Origin: GCA-002712045 sp028112705
GTDB lineage: Bacteria > Pseudomonadota > Alphaproteobacteria > Rhodobacterales > Rhodobacteraceae
Direction: 5' to 3'
Assembly: GCA_028112705.1 (NCBI GenBank)
Contig: JAOGYN010000008.1
Coordinates: forward strand, 1 to 64,000
DNA length: 64,000 bases
This document shows, in pieces, positions 1 through 8,593 of this stretch. The notes under the pieces were generated by a model, which did not search any database, was not told the origin of the DNA, and saw nothing but the letters and a program-made list of their open reading frames with translations. The position numbers and the translations under genes were made by a program. Every line of letters starts with the position of its first letter. Within the stretch, counting starts at the first letter, position 1.

Positions 1-167
1 GGGCTATTTTTTAATTCCTTTGTTCATTTTCGTTAGTTACTAGAGTAATGCCGCTGAATGTCAGGTTCAAGTACATAAAACTTTTTTATGCGATAAAAAT
101 TTAATATAATCATATTTCTGAATGTAAAAATGAATTTTTTTAAACTTATTTAAAAATACATAATTTA

Positions 168-1343
168 TTAATTTTTAATGAACATTTTTCTAGGAGTTTC
201 ACAAAGACATTCCGAACCAGAATCAGTTATTACAAATGGTTCGGTAATTTCTAAGCCACCATCATTTAACCATAAAGCTGGCATGAAATGAAATGTCATA
301 CCGGGGAGCATAATCGACGTATCTCCGTCCCGAAATGACATTGTACGCTCACCCCAATCTGGTGGATAAGAGACACCTATTGCATAACCACATCTACTGT
401 CCTTTTCAAACCCTAGCTTGTTAAGTGTTTTATTAAATGCATGAGCTATATCCTGACATTGGTTTCCTGGTTTTGCCATTTCCAATCCAGCTTCTATACC
501 TTCTAGAACAGCCTTCTCAGCGTCCAAATATTTTTGAGGAGGGGATCCTAAAAATAATGTTCTAGATTGTGGACATTGGTATCTTTTATATGCACCAGCT
601 ACTTCAAAAAATGTAGTTTCGCCTTCTTTCATTGGTTGGTCATTCCAAGTTAAATGTGGGGCAGTTGCGTCCATACCAGATGGTGCCATTGGAACCATTG
701 AAGGGTAGTCCCCCCAAAAACCATCAACACCCATGACTGATGCGTGATAAACATCAGCGATTAATTCATTCTTTGGCAATCCTACTTCTGCTTTTTCCAC
801 TATAACTTCGTGCATGTGCTGAACAATCTTAGCTGCTCGCTTCATGTAAGTGATTTCAGTTTTACTTTTAATGGCTCTTTGCCAGTTAACCAAACCTGTT
901 GCATCTATAAATTCAACGTTTAATTCTTTTCTTAACGTTAAGAAAGCAGAAGCTGAAAACCAATAATTATCCATCTCAAGTCCGATGAGTCCTTTATTCA
1001 ATTTCAGTTCTTTTATAATACTTGCTAAGTCTGACATGGGGTGTTTCTCTGGGTTTTGAACATATGTATCGTCGTATCCAAAAATATTCTGAGTTTGCAT
1101 AAAAGCAGTACGCTTGGCGCCATTAGAATCCATTCCCCGGCCCCACCAGATAGGCTCTCCCTCTAGAGTAAGAATAACAGCTTGGTGAACATAGAAAGAC
1201 CAACCGTCATACCCCGTAAGCCAATTAATGTTTGATGGATCAGAAATTATTAACATATCTAATCGACGTTCAATCATCTTTTGGCGAGTTTTTTTTATTC
1301 TTTCTTGAAATTCATCTAATGTAAAATTTAGTGGCGAATGCAT
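168..1343 (-). CDS. doeA: Ectoine hydrolase DoeA (M24/creatinase-fold family)
   Basis: Hydrolyses ectoine to N-acetyl-diaminobutyrate in the cytoplasm, the first step of ectoine catabolism. The 391-residue length and the N-terminal block around residues 35-60 (DPSNINWLTGYDGWSFYVHQ) are characteristic of DoeA/EutD. The C-terminal half is the M24 'pita-bread' fold (GVSYPPDWGE, HFMPALWL). Positions that carry metal-binding Asp in aminopeptidase P read FFEVAG and CPQSRT here, so the usual dinuclear metal site looks absent, as in creatinase-type members. The gene is divergent from hpsN and ends about 170 bases from the window edge. The partner deacetylase DoeB and the downstream doeCD genes are not in this window, so the rest of the ectoine pathway must lie elsewhere or beyond position 1. 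A Xaa-Pro dipeptidase is the alternative, judged less likely because of the N-terminal signature. Confidence 0.85.
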   Translation of the reverse strand: MHSPLNFTLDEFQERIKKTRQKMIERRLDMLIISDPSNINWLTGYDGWSFYVHQAVILTLEGEPIWWGRGMDSNGAKRTAFMQTQNIFGYDDTYVQNPEKHPMSDLASIIKELKLNKGLIGLEMDNYWFSASAFLTLRKELNVEFIDATGLVNWQRAIKSKTEITYMKRAAKIVQHMHEVIVEKAEVGLPKNELIADVYHASVMGVDGFWGDYPSMVPMAPSGMDATAPHLTWNDQPMKEGETTFFEVAGAYKRYQCPQSRTLFLGSPPQKYLDAEKAVLEGIEAGLEMAKPGNQCQDIAHAFNKTLNKLGFEKDSRCGYAIGVSYPPDWGERTMSFRDGDTSIMLPGMTFHFMPALWLNDGGLEITEPFVITDSGSECLCETPRKMFIKN

Positions 1344-1366
1344 GATGTATGACCTCGTTTTCTAAT

Positions 1367-1378
1367 ATCTAATTAGAT
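1367..1378. promoter_or_regulatory. 12-bp perfect palindrome upstream of doeA (possible operator)
   Basis: ATCTAATTAGAT is a perfect 12-base palindrome 24-35 bases upstream of the doeA start codon, in the divergent doeA/hpsN promoter region. A dimeric regulator site is plausible, but AT-rich palindromes also arise by chance in a genome like this. Confidence 0.3.
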
Positions 1379-1529
1379 TTTAACAATCCCATTAATAATG
1401 CCAAGTCAAAATTGCGAAAATCAGAATATTTGATTTTGGTAACTTGTAAATTAATGTTCTTTTAATAGCTAGGCTTGCTTTGTTCTGTGAATAAGTTTTT
1501 CTGTTAAGAATATTTTGTTTGAGGTTTTT

Positions 1530-2816
1530 ATGATTGAGTATTTAAAAAGTGCTAGTAAAAAAATATCTGAGGAAAATAATAATACTACGTCGATAGTTTC
1601 GCATATGCTTAAAGAAATAGAATTGGGCGGAGAGGAAATAGTTAAAGAATTTTCCCAAAAACTAGATAATTATTTTGGTGTGATACGCGTTTCAGACGAG
1701 CAAATCTATAATGCAGAAACCACTTTGCCTGATGTTATAAAAGATGATATTAAATATGCTCAAGAAAATGTGGAAAAATTTGCATCAGCACAAAAACATT
1801 CAATTAACGACTTTCAAGTTGAAATAAGACCTGGTTTACTTGCCGGACAGAAATTAATCCCTTTAAATTCTGCGGGTTGCTATGTGCCAGGGGGACGTTA
1901 CAGTCATATTGCATCAGCTATTATGACTGTAGCAACAGCAAAAATGGGAGGAGTTAAGCATATTTCAGTATGCTCACCATCTCGAGATGGTAAACAAATT
2001 CCAGATGAAATAATTTATGCAGCAAGCTATTGCGGAGCTAATTCCATCTTAACTTTAGGAGGTGTTCAAGGTATTGCATCTCTGGCTTTTGGTTTATTTG
2101 GTGTACCCTCTGCAGATATTATTGTAGGTCCAGGCAATCAGTTTGTTGCTGAGGCTAAAAGGTTACTGTTTGGTCGAGTGGGTATTGATATGATTGCGGG
2201 TCCTACGGATAGTTTGATAATTGCGGATTCAAATGCTGATCCAATGTTAGTTGCCACAGACTTGGTTAGCCAAGCAGAACACGGTTACAATTCCCCAGTT
2301 TGGTTGTTAAGTGAAGACCGAATGCTTTGTGGGGAAGTCTTAAAACTTGTTCCAAGTTTAATTAGTACTCTTCCTACAATAAATAAAAAGAATGCGAATG
2401 AAGCTTGGAATAATTATGCAGAAATTATTTTATGCGAAAACCGTGAAGAAATTGTGATAGAATCTGATAAAATTGCGCCTGAGCATTTAAGTATACATGC
2501 AGATAAACTAGATTGGTGGTTAGGCCGTCTCACTGCCTATGGTTCCTTATTTTTAGGCGAAGAAACCACTGTATCGTTTGGAGATAAAGTTTCAGGCCCC
2601 AATCATGTTTTGCCCACATCTGGATCTGCTAGGTATACTGGTGGTCTTTCGGTCCATAATTTTCAAAAAATAGTTACTTGGCAAAGCTCATCTAAGGATG
2701 CAGTGAAAGAGCAAGCTATAAGAACTGCGCGAATTTCTCGAACTGAGGGTATGGAAGGACATGCAAGGGCTGCAGACATTAGGTTGAAAAAGTTTTTCCC
2801 AGACCAAATATTCTAA
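1530..2816 (+). CDS. hpsN: Sulfopropanediol 3-dehydrogenase HpsN (histidinol dehydrogenase family)
   Basis: Likely NAD-dependent oxidation of (R)-2,3-dihydroxypropane-1-sulfonate (DHPS), an abundant diatom sulfonate, to (R)-sulfolactate. The protein is a histidinol-dehydrogenase-fold enzyme: GCYVPGGRYSH near residue 115, the AGPTDSLI block, and the catalytic Glu-His pair in APEHL. The C-terminal half (WWLGRLTAYGSLFLGEETTV, SGPNHVLPTSGSARYTGGLSV) matches HpsN of roseobacters rather than HisD. No other his gene is nearby, which also argues against histidine biosynthesis. Start: the frame opens at a TTG at 1515, but ATG at 1530 follows a GAGG at 1521-1524 with good spacing and gives the family N-terminus (MIEYLK). 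A DMT-family exporter/importer follows; hpsO, hpsP and sulfolactate genes are not seen. Confidence 0.78.
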   Translation: MIEYLKSASKKISEENNNTTSIVSHMLKEIELGGEEIVKEFSQKLDNYFGVIRVSDEQIYNAETTLPDVIKDDIKYAQENVEKFASAQKHSINDFQVEIRPGLLAGQKLIPLNSAGCYVPGGRYSHIASAIMTVATAKMGGVKHISVCSPSRDGKQIPDEIIYAASYCGANSILTLGGVQGIASLAFGLFGVPSADIIVGPGNQFVAEAKRLLFGRVGIDMIAGPTDSLIIADSNADPMLVATDLVSQAEHGYNSPVWLLSEDRMLCGEVLKLVPSLISTLPTINKKNANEAWNNYAEIILCENREEIVIESDKIAPEHLSIHADKLDWWLGRLTAYGSLFLGEETTVSFGDKVSGPNHVLPTSGSARYTGGLSVHNFQKIVTWQSSSKDAVKEQAIRTARISRTEGMEGHARAADIRLKKFFPDQIF

Positions 2817-2889
2817 ATTAGATTGACTAAATATAATATTTTGTATTTTTGGCTTGCGTCTTCCTTCAACTAAGGGAAATGCTACCGTA

Positions 2890-3798
2890 ATGGATAGTGC
2901 AGAAGAAAAAGAAAATATCGTTGCTGGCATAATATGGATGGTAATTACTGGGCTAATGTTTGTAGCTGTTACTGGCATCGTGCGACACGTGGGATCAAGT
3001 ATACCGGCTGCTGAAGCGGCATTTATTAGATATCTGTTTGGGGCCGTATTAATGGTGCCTTTTTTGCATAAAATGTTTAAGAAAAAGCGTTCTAAATTTG
3101 TGTATTCTATTTTTGCAATAAGGGGATTTTCGCATGCACTTGGTGTAATTTTATGGTTTTATGCGATGGCTAGAATAACGTTAGCTGAAGTTACCGCAAT
3201 TGGTTATGTGTCCCCAATTTTTGTTACATTAGGGGCTGCCCTTTTTTTGGGTGAAAAGTTAGCATTGAGGAGAGTATTAGCTGTTATTATTGCTTTTCTG
3301 GGAGCGCTAATTATTTTAAGACCAGGTTTTCGAGAGATAGAGATTGGTCATTTGGCTCAATTGTGCACGGCGCCGTTGTTTGCAATTAGTTACCTACTCA
3401 CAAAATTTATGACAAAAACTGAAGATCCAATCGTCATAGTCGGTATGCTGACTATTTTTGTTACAATTGGTCTTGCTCCATTTGCAATTCTTCAGTGGGT
3501 CACACCGTCTGCAGAAGAGGTCGCATGGTTGGCACTTGTTGCTGTTTTTGCAACGGGCGGTCATTATACTATGACGAGGGCGTTAAAAGTGGCGCCAATA
3601 ATGGTAACTCAACCAATACATTTTCTTCAGCTGGTTTGGGCTACTTCGTTGGGGTTACTTGTATTTGCAGAACCTTTAGACGTGTTTGTTTTAATTGGTG
3701 GTGGAGTAATAATTTTGGCAGTAACATTTATTTCCTATAGGGAAGCAAAATTAAACTCAAAATCTAAAACGCCCACACCGATTACCACAAAGAATTAA
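2890..3798 (+). CDS. EamA/DMT-superfamily transporter
   Basis: Ten-helix drug/metabolite transporter with two EamA repeats of about 135 residues. Each contains the usual conserved Glu/Pro segments (AAEAAFIRYLFGAV in the first half, KVAPIMVTQPIHFLQ in the second) and the GEKLALRRVLAVIIAFLGAL motif typical of the family. It sits between hpsN and betA on the same strand, so it may carry a substrate or product of this osmolyte island, but the sequence gives no substrate. The frame opens at a TTG at 2854; ATG at 2890 is preferred because the TTG-initiated extension is not family-like. The last few residues are hydrophilic (SKTPTPITTKN). Function beyond membrane transport is not assignable. Confidence 0.8.
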   Translation: MDSAEEKENIVAGIIWMVITGLMFVAVTGIVRHVGSSIPAAEAAFIRYLFGAVLMVPFLHKMFKKKRSKFVYSIFAIRGFSHALGVILWFYAMARITLAEVTAIGYVSPIFVTLGAALFLGEKLALRRVLAVIIAFLGALIILRPGFREIEIGHLAQLCTAPLFAISYLLTKFMTKTEDPIVIVGMLTIFVTIGLAPFAILQWVTPSAEEVAWLALVAVFATGGHYTMTRALKVAPIMVTQPIHFLQLVWATSLGLLVFAEPLDVFVLIGGGVIILAVTFISYREAKLNSKSKTPTPITTKN

Positions 3799-3815
3799 AT
3801 TTATTGGAGAAGTTG

Positions 3816-5477
3816 ATGGAAGCAGATTATATTATTGTTGGCGCAGGCAGTGCTGGTTGTGCTTTAGCCTTCCGTTTGTCAGAAAGTGGAAAGCATTCTG
3901 TATTGATTATTGAACATGGTGGTTCTGATGCAGGTCCGTTAATCAACATGCCGGGTGCTTTGTCCTATCCCATGAGTATGTCACGTTATGATTGGGGTTT
4001 TCGATCAGAACCAGAGCTTAATTTGAATGGGCGATGTATGGCCACCCCTAGAGGGAAAGTGATAGGCGGGTCATCATCGATCAATGGTATGATTTATGTG
4101 CGGGGCCATTCAAAAGACTTTGACTATTGGGCGGAAAGTGGAGCTAAAAGTTGGGCATATAAAGATGTTTTACCATATTTCAAAAAAATGGAAAATTGGT
4201 CCTCTGGAGGGCATGGGGGGGATAGCTCCTGGCGTGGTAATAATGGACCACTACATGTTACTCGCGGACAGAGAGCGAACCCATTAGTTAAAGCATTTAT
4301 TAGTGCTGGAAAAGAGGCTGGTTACCATCAAGTAGGCGATTACAACGGTTATCAGCAAGAAGGGTTTGGCCCTTATGATATGAATGTTTATAAAGGACAA
4401 AGATGGTCTGCGGCAAAAGCTTATTTACGACCTGCGCTAAAACGTGCAAATTGTCGTATTATTCGAGCCTTGGCTTTAAAAATAAAAATAAATAATGGAT
4501 GTGCAGCAGGTGTTGAGGTTTCTCATAATGGAGTGGAAAAACTATTAAAGGCTAATAAAGAGGTTATCATTGCTGCCTCTTCGATTAATTCACCAAAACT
4601 TTTAATGCTATCAGGAATTGGTCCTGCTTCCCATTTGCGTGAACATGGGATTGATGTTGTTGTTGATCGTCCTGGAGTTGGAAAAAATCTACAAGATCAT
4701 CTAGAGGTTTATATGCAAATGGCGGCCAGTAAACCAGTTAGCTTGTTTAAGTATTGGAATTTTTGGGGCAAAGCTTACGTGGGTGCCCGTTGGCTGCTAA
4801 CTAAAACTGGTCCTGGCTCTACAAACCAGTTTGAAAGTGCGGCCTTTATCAGGTCAGATAAAGGCATTGAGTATCCAGACGTTCAATATCATTTTTTACC
4901 AATCGCTGTTCGTTATGATGGTAAAGCAAGTAGTGAAGGGCATGGATTTCAGGCCCATGTGGGACCAATGCGATCGCCGTCTAGAGGAGAAATAACTTTA
5001 AAATCTAAGGATCCTCTAGATCCTCCAAAAATACAATTTAATTACATGTCAACTGAACAAGATTGGAAGGATTTTAGAAAATGTATTCGGTTAACTAGAG
5101 AGATTTTTTCTCAAGATGCCTTTAAACCCTATTTAAAACATGAAATCCAACCTGGAGCTCATGTAAATTCTGATGATGAAATTGATGATTTTATTAAGAA
5201 TGAAGCAGAGAGCGCTTATCATCCCTGTGGAACCTGCAAAATGGGTTCTGAAACTGACAAGAATTCTGTAGTGAATTGGGAAACTAAGGTAATTGGTATT
5301 AAGAACCTACGGGTGGCTGATAGTTCAATTTTTCCCAGAATTACGAATGGTAATTTAAATGCACCTTCAATAATGACTGGAGAGAAGGCAGCAGATCATA
5401 TTCTGGGTAAAAGTTTGCTATCTGCTTCAAACTCCGAAACTTGGATTAATCCTAATTGGAAAATTAGCCAGAGGTAA
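3816..5477 (+). CDS. betA: Choline dehydrogenase (GMC oxidoreductase)
   Basis: FAD-dependent oxidation of choline to betaine aldehyde, feeding glycine betaine. The N-terminus has the dinucleotide fold GAGSAGCALA and the GMC signature GGSSSINGMIYVRG near residue 85. The C-terminus has the catalytic His in SAYHPCGTCKMG and Asn in ITNGNLNAPSIMTGEKAADH, wording close to BetA. Length, about 553 residues, is normal for BetA. ATG at 3816 is chosen over a TTG at 3804 because GGAGA at 3806-3810 lies five bases before it. Betaine aldehyde dehydrogenase (betB), betI and betT are not adjacent. The gene ends two bases before the next start, so the two are co-translated. Related GMC alcohol dehydrogenases are the alternative. 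Confidence 0.78.
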   Translation: MEADYIIVGAGSAGCALAFRLSESGKHSVLIIEHGGSDAGPLINMPGALSYPMSMSRYDWGFRSEPELNLNGRCMATPRGKVIGGSSSINGMIYVRGHSKDFDYWAESGAKSWAYKDVLPYFKKMENWSSGGHGGDSSWRGNNGPLHVTRGQRANPLVKAFISAGKEAGYHQVGDYNGYQQEGFGPYDMNVYKGQRWSAAKAYLRPALKRANCRIIRALALKIKINNGCAAGVEVSHNGVEKLLKANKEVIIAASSINSPKLLMLSGIGPASHLREHGIDVVVDRPGVGKNLQDHLEVYMQMAASKPVSLFKYWNFWGKAYVGARWLLTKTGPGSTNQFESAAFIRSDKGIEYPDVQYHFLPIAVRYDGKASSEGHGFQAHVGPMRSPSRGEITLKSKDPLDPPKIQFNYMSTEQDWKDFRKCIRLTREIFSQDAFKPYLKHEIQPGAHVNSDDEIDDFIKNEAESAYHPCGTCKMGSETDKNSVVNWETKVIGIKNLRVADSSIFPRITNGNLNAPSIMTGEKAADHILGKSLLSASNSETWINPNWKISQR

Positions 5478-5479
5478 TT

Positions 5480-6418
5480 ATGTCAATACTTATAGATTTG
5501 TGTGATGAAACTTGGATGTTAGATTCTGACTTAAAAAAAATAATTGCTTCTGATTTACCAGGAGTAAATATCATCTGTGGATCGGCCGATCATCAAATGC
5601 CTGAAGTTATCATGGCAGTTGTCATAAAAACCTTGGATAAAAATACTTTGAAAAACTTACCGAATCTAAAATTAATTCAAAAAGTGGGCGCAGGTGTGGA
5701 GAAGATGGTATCGAGCTCCGACTTGCCTAAAAATATAAAAATTTCGCGTATGAGTAGTAAAGTCCAGGCTATAGAGATGGCGGAGTACTGTTTGGCTGAG
5801 ATTTTAGCCTATCAACGACGGATTCGGGATTACAGTAATAACCAGACTCAGAAGGTGTGGGAGCAATATCAACCAGCAAAAACTAGCGAAAAAACCGTAT
5901 GTGTGTTAGGATTGGGTTTAATAGGAATGCAAATAGCACTAATGTTGAAAAAATTTGGTTTTGAAGTTGTGGGTTGGAGTCGGACCAAAAAACATATCTC
6001 TGGAATCAAAACTTATAACGAAAAGGATGGTTTGATAAAAGCTACATCTGTGGCTGATTACACCATTGGAATTTTGCCCGAAACAAAGGAAACAAGTGGA
6101 TTATTAAATTTAGAAATTTTGAAAAAATTTAAAAAAGAAGCAGTTTTAATAAATATTGGTAGAGGTTCGCTTATTGTTGAACAAGATTTGTTAAAAGTTC
6201 TTAATGATGGAATTTTACAAGGTGCAACTTTAGATGTGATGCAAAAAGAACCAATACCAGTAGAGCATCCTTTTTGGAGTCACCCAAAGATTGTCATAAC
6301 TCCCCATGTGTCAGGTTGGAACGTAGACGATGCAATAGTAACTATTGCATCTAACTATCGAAGAATTGTAGCAAACCAACCACTACTTTTTGAGGTTGAC
6401 CGTGGCCGGGGCTATTAA
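5480..6418 (+). CDS. D-isomer-specific 2-hydroxyacid dehydrogenase (GhrA/GyaR-like)
   Basis: NAD(P)H-dependent reduction of a 2-oxoacid such as glyoxylate or hydroxypyruvate, or the reverse. The Rossmann motif GLGLIGMQIA lies near residue 145. The catalytic triad is visible as Arg in NIGRGSLI, Glu in the KEPIP segment and His in TPHVSGW. Length of 312 residues matches the GhrA branch. It starts two bases after betA ends, so it belongs to that transcript. Substrate is not readable; in this setting it may handle C2/C3 acids released during osmolyte breakdown. Confidence 0.75.
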   Translation: MSILIDLCDETWMLDSDLKKIIASDLPGVNIICGSADHQMPEVIMAVVIKTLDKNTLKNLPNLKLIQKVGAGVEKMVSSSDLPKNIKISRMSSKVQAIEMAEYCLAEILAYQRRIRDYSNNQTQKVWEQYQPAKTSEKTVCVLGLGLIGMQIALMLKKFGFEVVGWSRTKKHISGIKTYNEKDGLIKATSVADYTIGILPETKETSGLLNLEILKKFKKEAVLINIGRGSLIVEQDLLKVLNDGILQGATLDVMQKEPIPVEHPFWSHPKIVITPHVSGWNVDDAIVTIASNYRRIVANQPLLFEVDRGRGY

Positions 6419-6480
6419 ATCCAAACTGATTAAGTGAAAATTTTTTAAGTGTAAATAAAAGATAATTAAGGTGATAAAAA

Positions 6481-7524
6481 ATGAAAAAGAAAATATTAGG
6501 GATGGATGCTTTAGAAGTATCTGAGCTTTGTTTGGGTTCGATGACTTGGGGAACACAAAATAGTAAAACTGAAGCATTTGAGCAAATTGATATGGCGTTA
6601 GATTACAATGTTAACTTTATTGATACTGCAGAAATGTATCCAGTGAATCCCTTATCAAAAGAGACGCAAGGGAATTCAGAAAAAATTATTGGAGAGTGGC
6701 TGAGTAAATCGAAAAGGCGGACTGATCTGGTAATTGCTACAAAAGTGTCTGGTAAAGGCTATCAAGCAGTTCGAAATGGAGATGAGATTTCTAAAAACTC
6801 TATAAAAATTGCTGTAGAAAATTCACTTAAAAATTTAAAGACAGATTATATAGATCTCTATCAGTTGCACTGGCCAAATCGAGGATCCTATATGTTCAGA
6901 CAAAATTGGACGTTTGATCCATCAAATCAAATTACAGATGAGGCTCTATGCCACTTTTTGGAAGTTCTAGAGGTGATTGACGAGTTAGTTTTAGAGGGAA
7001 AGATACGACACTTTGGACTTTCAAATGAAAGTGCTTGGGGTACTGCAACATGGATAAAAATTAGTGAAAAACATAATTTACCAAGAGTGATTTCTATACA
7101 AAACGAATATTCTTTATTATGCCGGTTATTTGATACTGATCTTGCAGAATTATGTCATCACGAAAAAGTTGGTTTATTATCATTCTCGCCTATAGCCGCT
7201 GGGTTATTAAGTGGTAAATACCAAAATGGAGCAATCCCTGAAGGTTCACGGATGTCGATAGCTAATAATCTGGGTGGGAGAGTTACGAAAAATGTATTTA
7301 AGGCTACTGAAGCTTACCTTGAGATATCGAGGCAGTTTGGCCTTGATCCATGTCAAATGGCTCTAGCATTTTGCAGAACACGCACTTTCATGGGTTCAGT
7401 AATTATTGGTGCTACAAAAAACACTCAACTTAAAAATGCACTCGAATCGTGTTCTTTGCAGCTTAACCCAGAAATTTTAAAAAAAATTGATGAAGCGCAT
7501 AGGCAGTACCCGATGCCATATTAG
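6481..7524 (+). CDS. Aldo/keto reductase, Tas-like
   Basis: NADPH-dependent aldehyde/ketone reductase. The AKR tetrad is present: Asp and Tyr in DTAEMYPVN, Lys in ATKVSG and His in LYQLHWPNR. The long insert after the Tyr, followed by SEKIIGEWL, and the segment SPIAAGLLSGKY resemble E. coli Tas and related proteins of about 345 residues. It lies 62 bases after the hydroxyacid dehydrogenase on the same strand and may be in the same operon. No substrate can be given. Confidence 0.78.
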   Translation: MKKKILGMDALEVSELCLGSMTWGTQNSKTEAFEQIDMALDYNVNFIDTAEMYPVNPLSKETQGNSEKIIGEWLSKSKRRTDLVIATKVSGKGYQAVRNGDEISKNSIKIAVENSLKNLKTDYIDLYQLHWPNRGSYMFRQNWTFDPSNQITDEALCHFLEVLEVIDELVLEGKIRHFGLSNESAWGTATWIKISEKHNLPRVISIQNEYSLLCRLFDTDLAELCHHEKVGLLSFSPIAAGLLSGKYQNGAIPEGSRMSIANNLGGRVTKNVFKATEAYLEISRQFGLDPCQMALAFCRTRTFMGSVIIGATKNTQLKNALESCSLQLNPEILKKIDEAHRQYPMPY

Positions 7525-7648
7525 AAATCTAAAATTCACCTATTGCTTCTAGTTTTGGAATAATTTATTTAATTATTTTGCATTTTTGCATTTTCAGGGT
7601 TGCTCAAATTGTCGAAATCATTTTTGGTTTCTGGAAAGGAGTGCTGAT

Positions 7649-8563
7649 ATGCCATTGGAAATGAATAGAGAAGTTTTTATTACGTGTGCGGTGACAGGAT
7701 CGGGCTCTACTCAGGACAGATCTCCAAATGTGCCAAGGTCCCCAAAAGAAATTGCTGGTAGCGCTATCGCTGCTGCAGAAGCAGGAGCGGCAGTGGTTCA
7801 TTGTCATGTTCGCGAGCCAGAAACAGGCCTACCATCACGCAAGTTGGAATATTATCGTGAACTTACGAGTTTGATCCGATCCTCCTCAGTAGATGTCGTT
7901 CTTAATCTCACGGCAGGGATGGGTGGAGATATCGTATTTGGTGGAGCTGAGTCTCCATTGCCACTTAATCAAATTGGAACAGATATGGTAGGATCAACAG
8001 AACGCGTGGCGCATGTTGCAGAATGCTTGCCAGAAATTTGCACATTAGATTGTGGTACAATGAATTTTGCAGAAGCAGATTATGTAATGACAAATACCCC
8101 TGGAGTTCTTCAGGAAATGGGTCGACAAATGACAGCAATGGGAGTCAAGCCTGAGATTGAAGCCTTTGACACTGGACATCTTTGGTATGCCAAACAACTT
8201 GTTGCAGATGGAATTTTGGAGTCTGACGCCTTAGTCCAACTTTGTATGGGTGTCCCTTGGGGCGCGCCAGATGATTTAAACACTTTTATGGCTATGGTGA
8301 ATAATGTCCCTAAAAATTGGACTTTTTCTGCTTTTGGTCTTGGTCGAAATCAAATGCCATACGTTGCAGCAAGTGTGTTAGCAGGTGGAAATGTAAGAGT
8401 GGGTTTAGAAGATAATCTGATGTTAGAAAAAGGTGTCTTGGCAACAAATGAAAGCTTAGTGCACCGGGCGGCAGGTATCGTGAAGGATTTAGGAGCTAAA
8501 TTAATAGGTCCAGACGAAGTTAGAAAAAGATTAAATTTGACTAAGCAAACGCCAAATTTTTAA
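7649..8563 (+). CDS. cdhC: 3-dehydrocarnitine cleavage enzyme, BKACE family (CdhC-like)
   Basis: Beta-keto acid cleavage enzyme (DUF849): acetyl-CoA-dependent cleavage of a beta-keto acid to acetoacetate and a CoA thioester. With the fused carnitine dehydrogenase/thioesterase two genes on, the expected substrate is 3-dehydrocarnitine, giving betainyl-CoA. Family features seen: ITCAVTGSG at the N-terminus, the Zn-binding HCHVREPETG motif, NLTAGMGG, and a C-terminal GGNVRVGLEDN. ATG at 7649 is chosen because AAAGGAG at 7635-7641 precedes it; the upstream extension in the same frame is not family-like. The neighbouring pathway is the main basis for substrate; 3-keto-5-aminohexanoate cleavage is possible but has no supporting genes here. 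Confidence 0.8.
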   Translation: MPLEMNREVFITCAVTGSGSTQDRSPNVPRSPKEIAGSAIAAAEAGAAVVHCHVREPETGLPSRKLEYYRELTSLIRSSSVDVVLNLTAGMGGDIVFGGAESPLPLNQIGTDMVGSTERVAHVAECLPEICTLDCGTMNFAEADYVMTNTPGVLQEMGRQMTAMGVKPEIEAFDTGHLWYAKQLVADGILESDALVQLCMGVPWGAPDDLNTFMAMVNNVPKNWTFSAFGLGRNQMPYVAASVLAGGNVRVGLEDNLMLEKGVLATNESLVHRAAGIVKDLGAKLIGPDEVRKRLNLTKQTPNF

Positions 8564-8593
8564 TTTTTTATATTCTATTTTTAGGGGATTTTT

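Noticed and set aside
1515..2816. Histidinol dehydrogenase (hisD) of histidine biosynthesis
   Set aside because: The C-terminal half matches the HpsN branch, and no other his gene is nearby.
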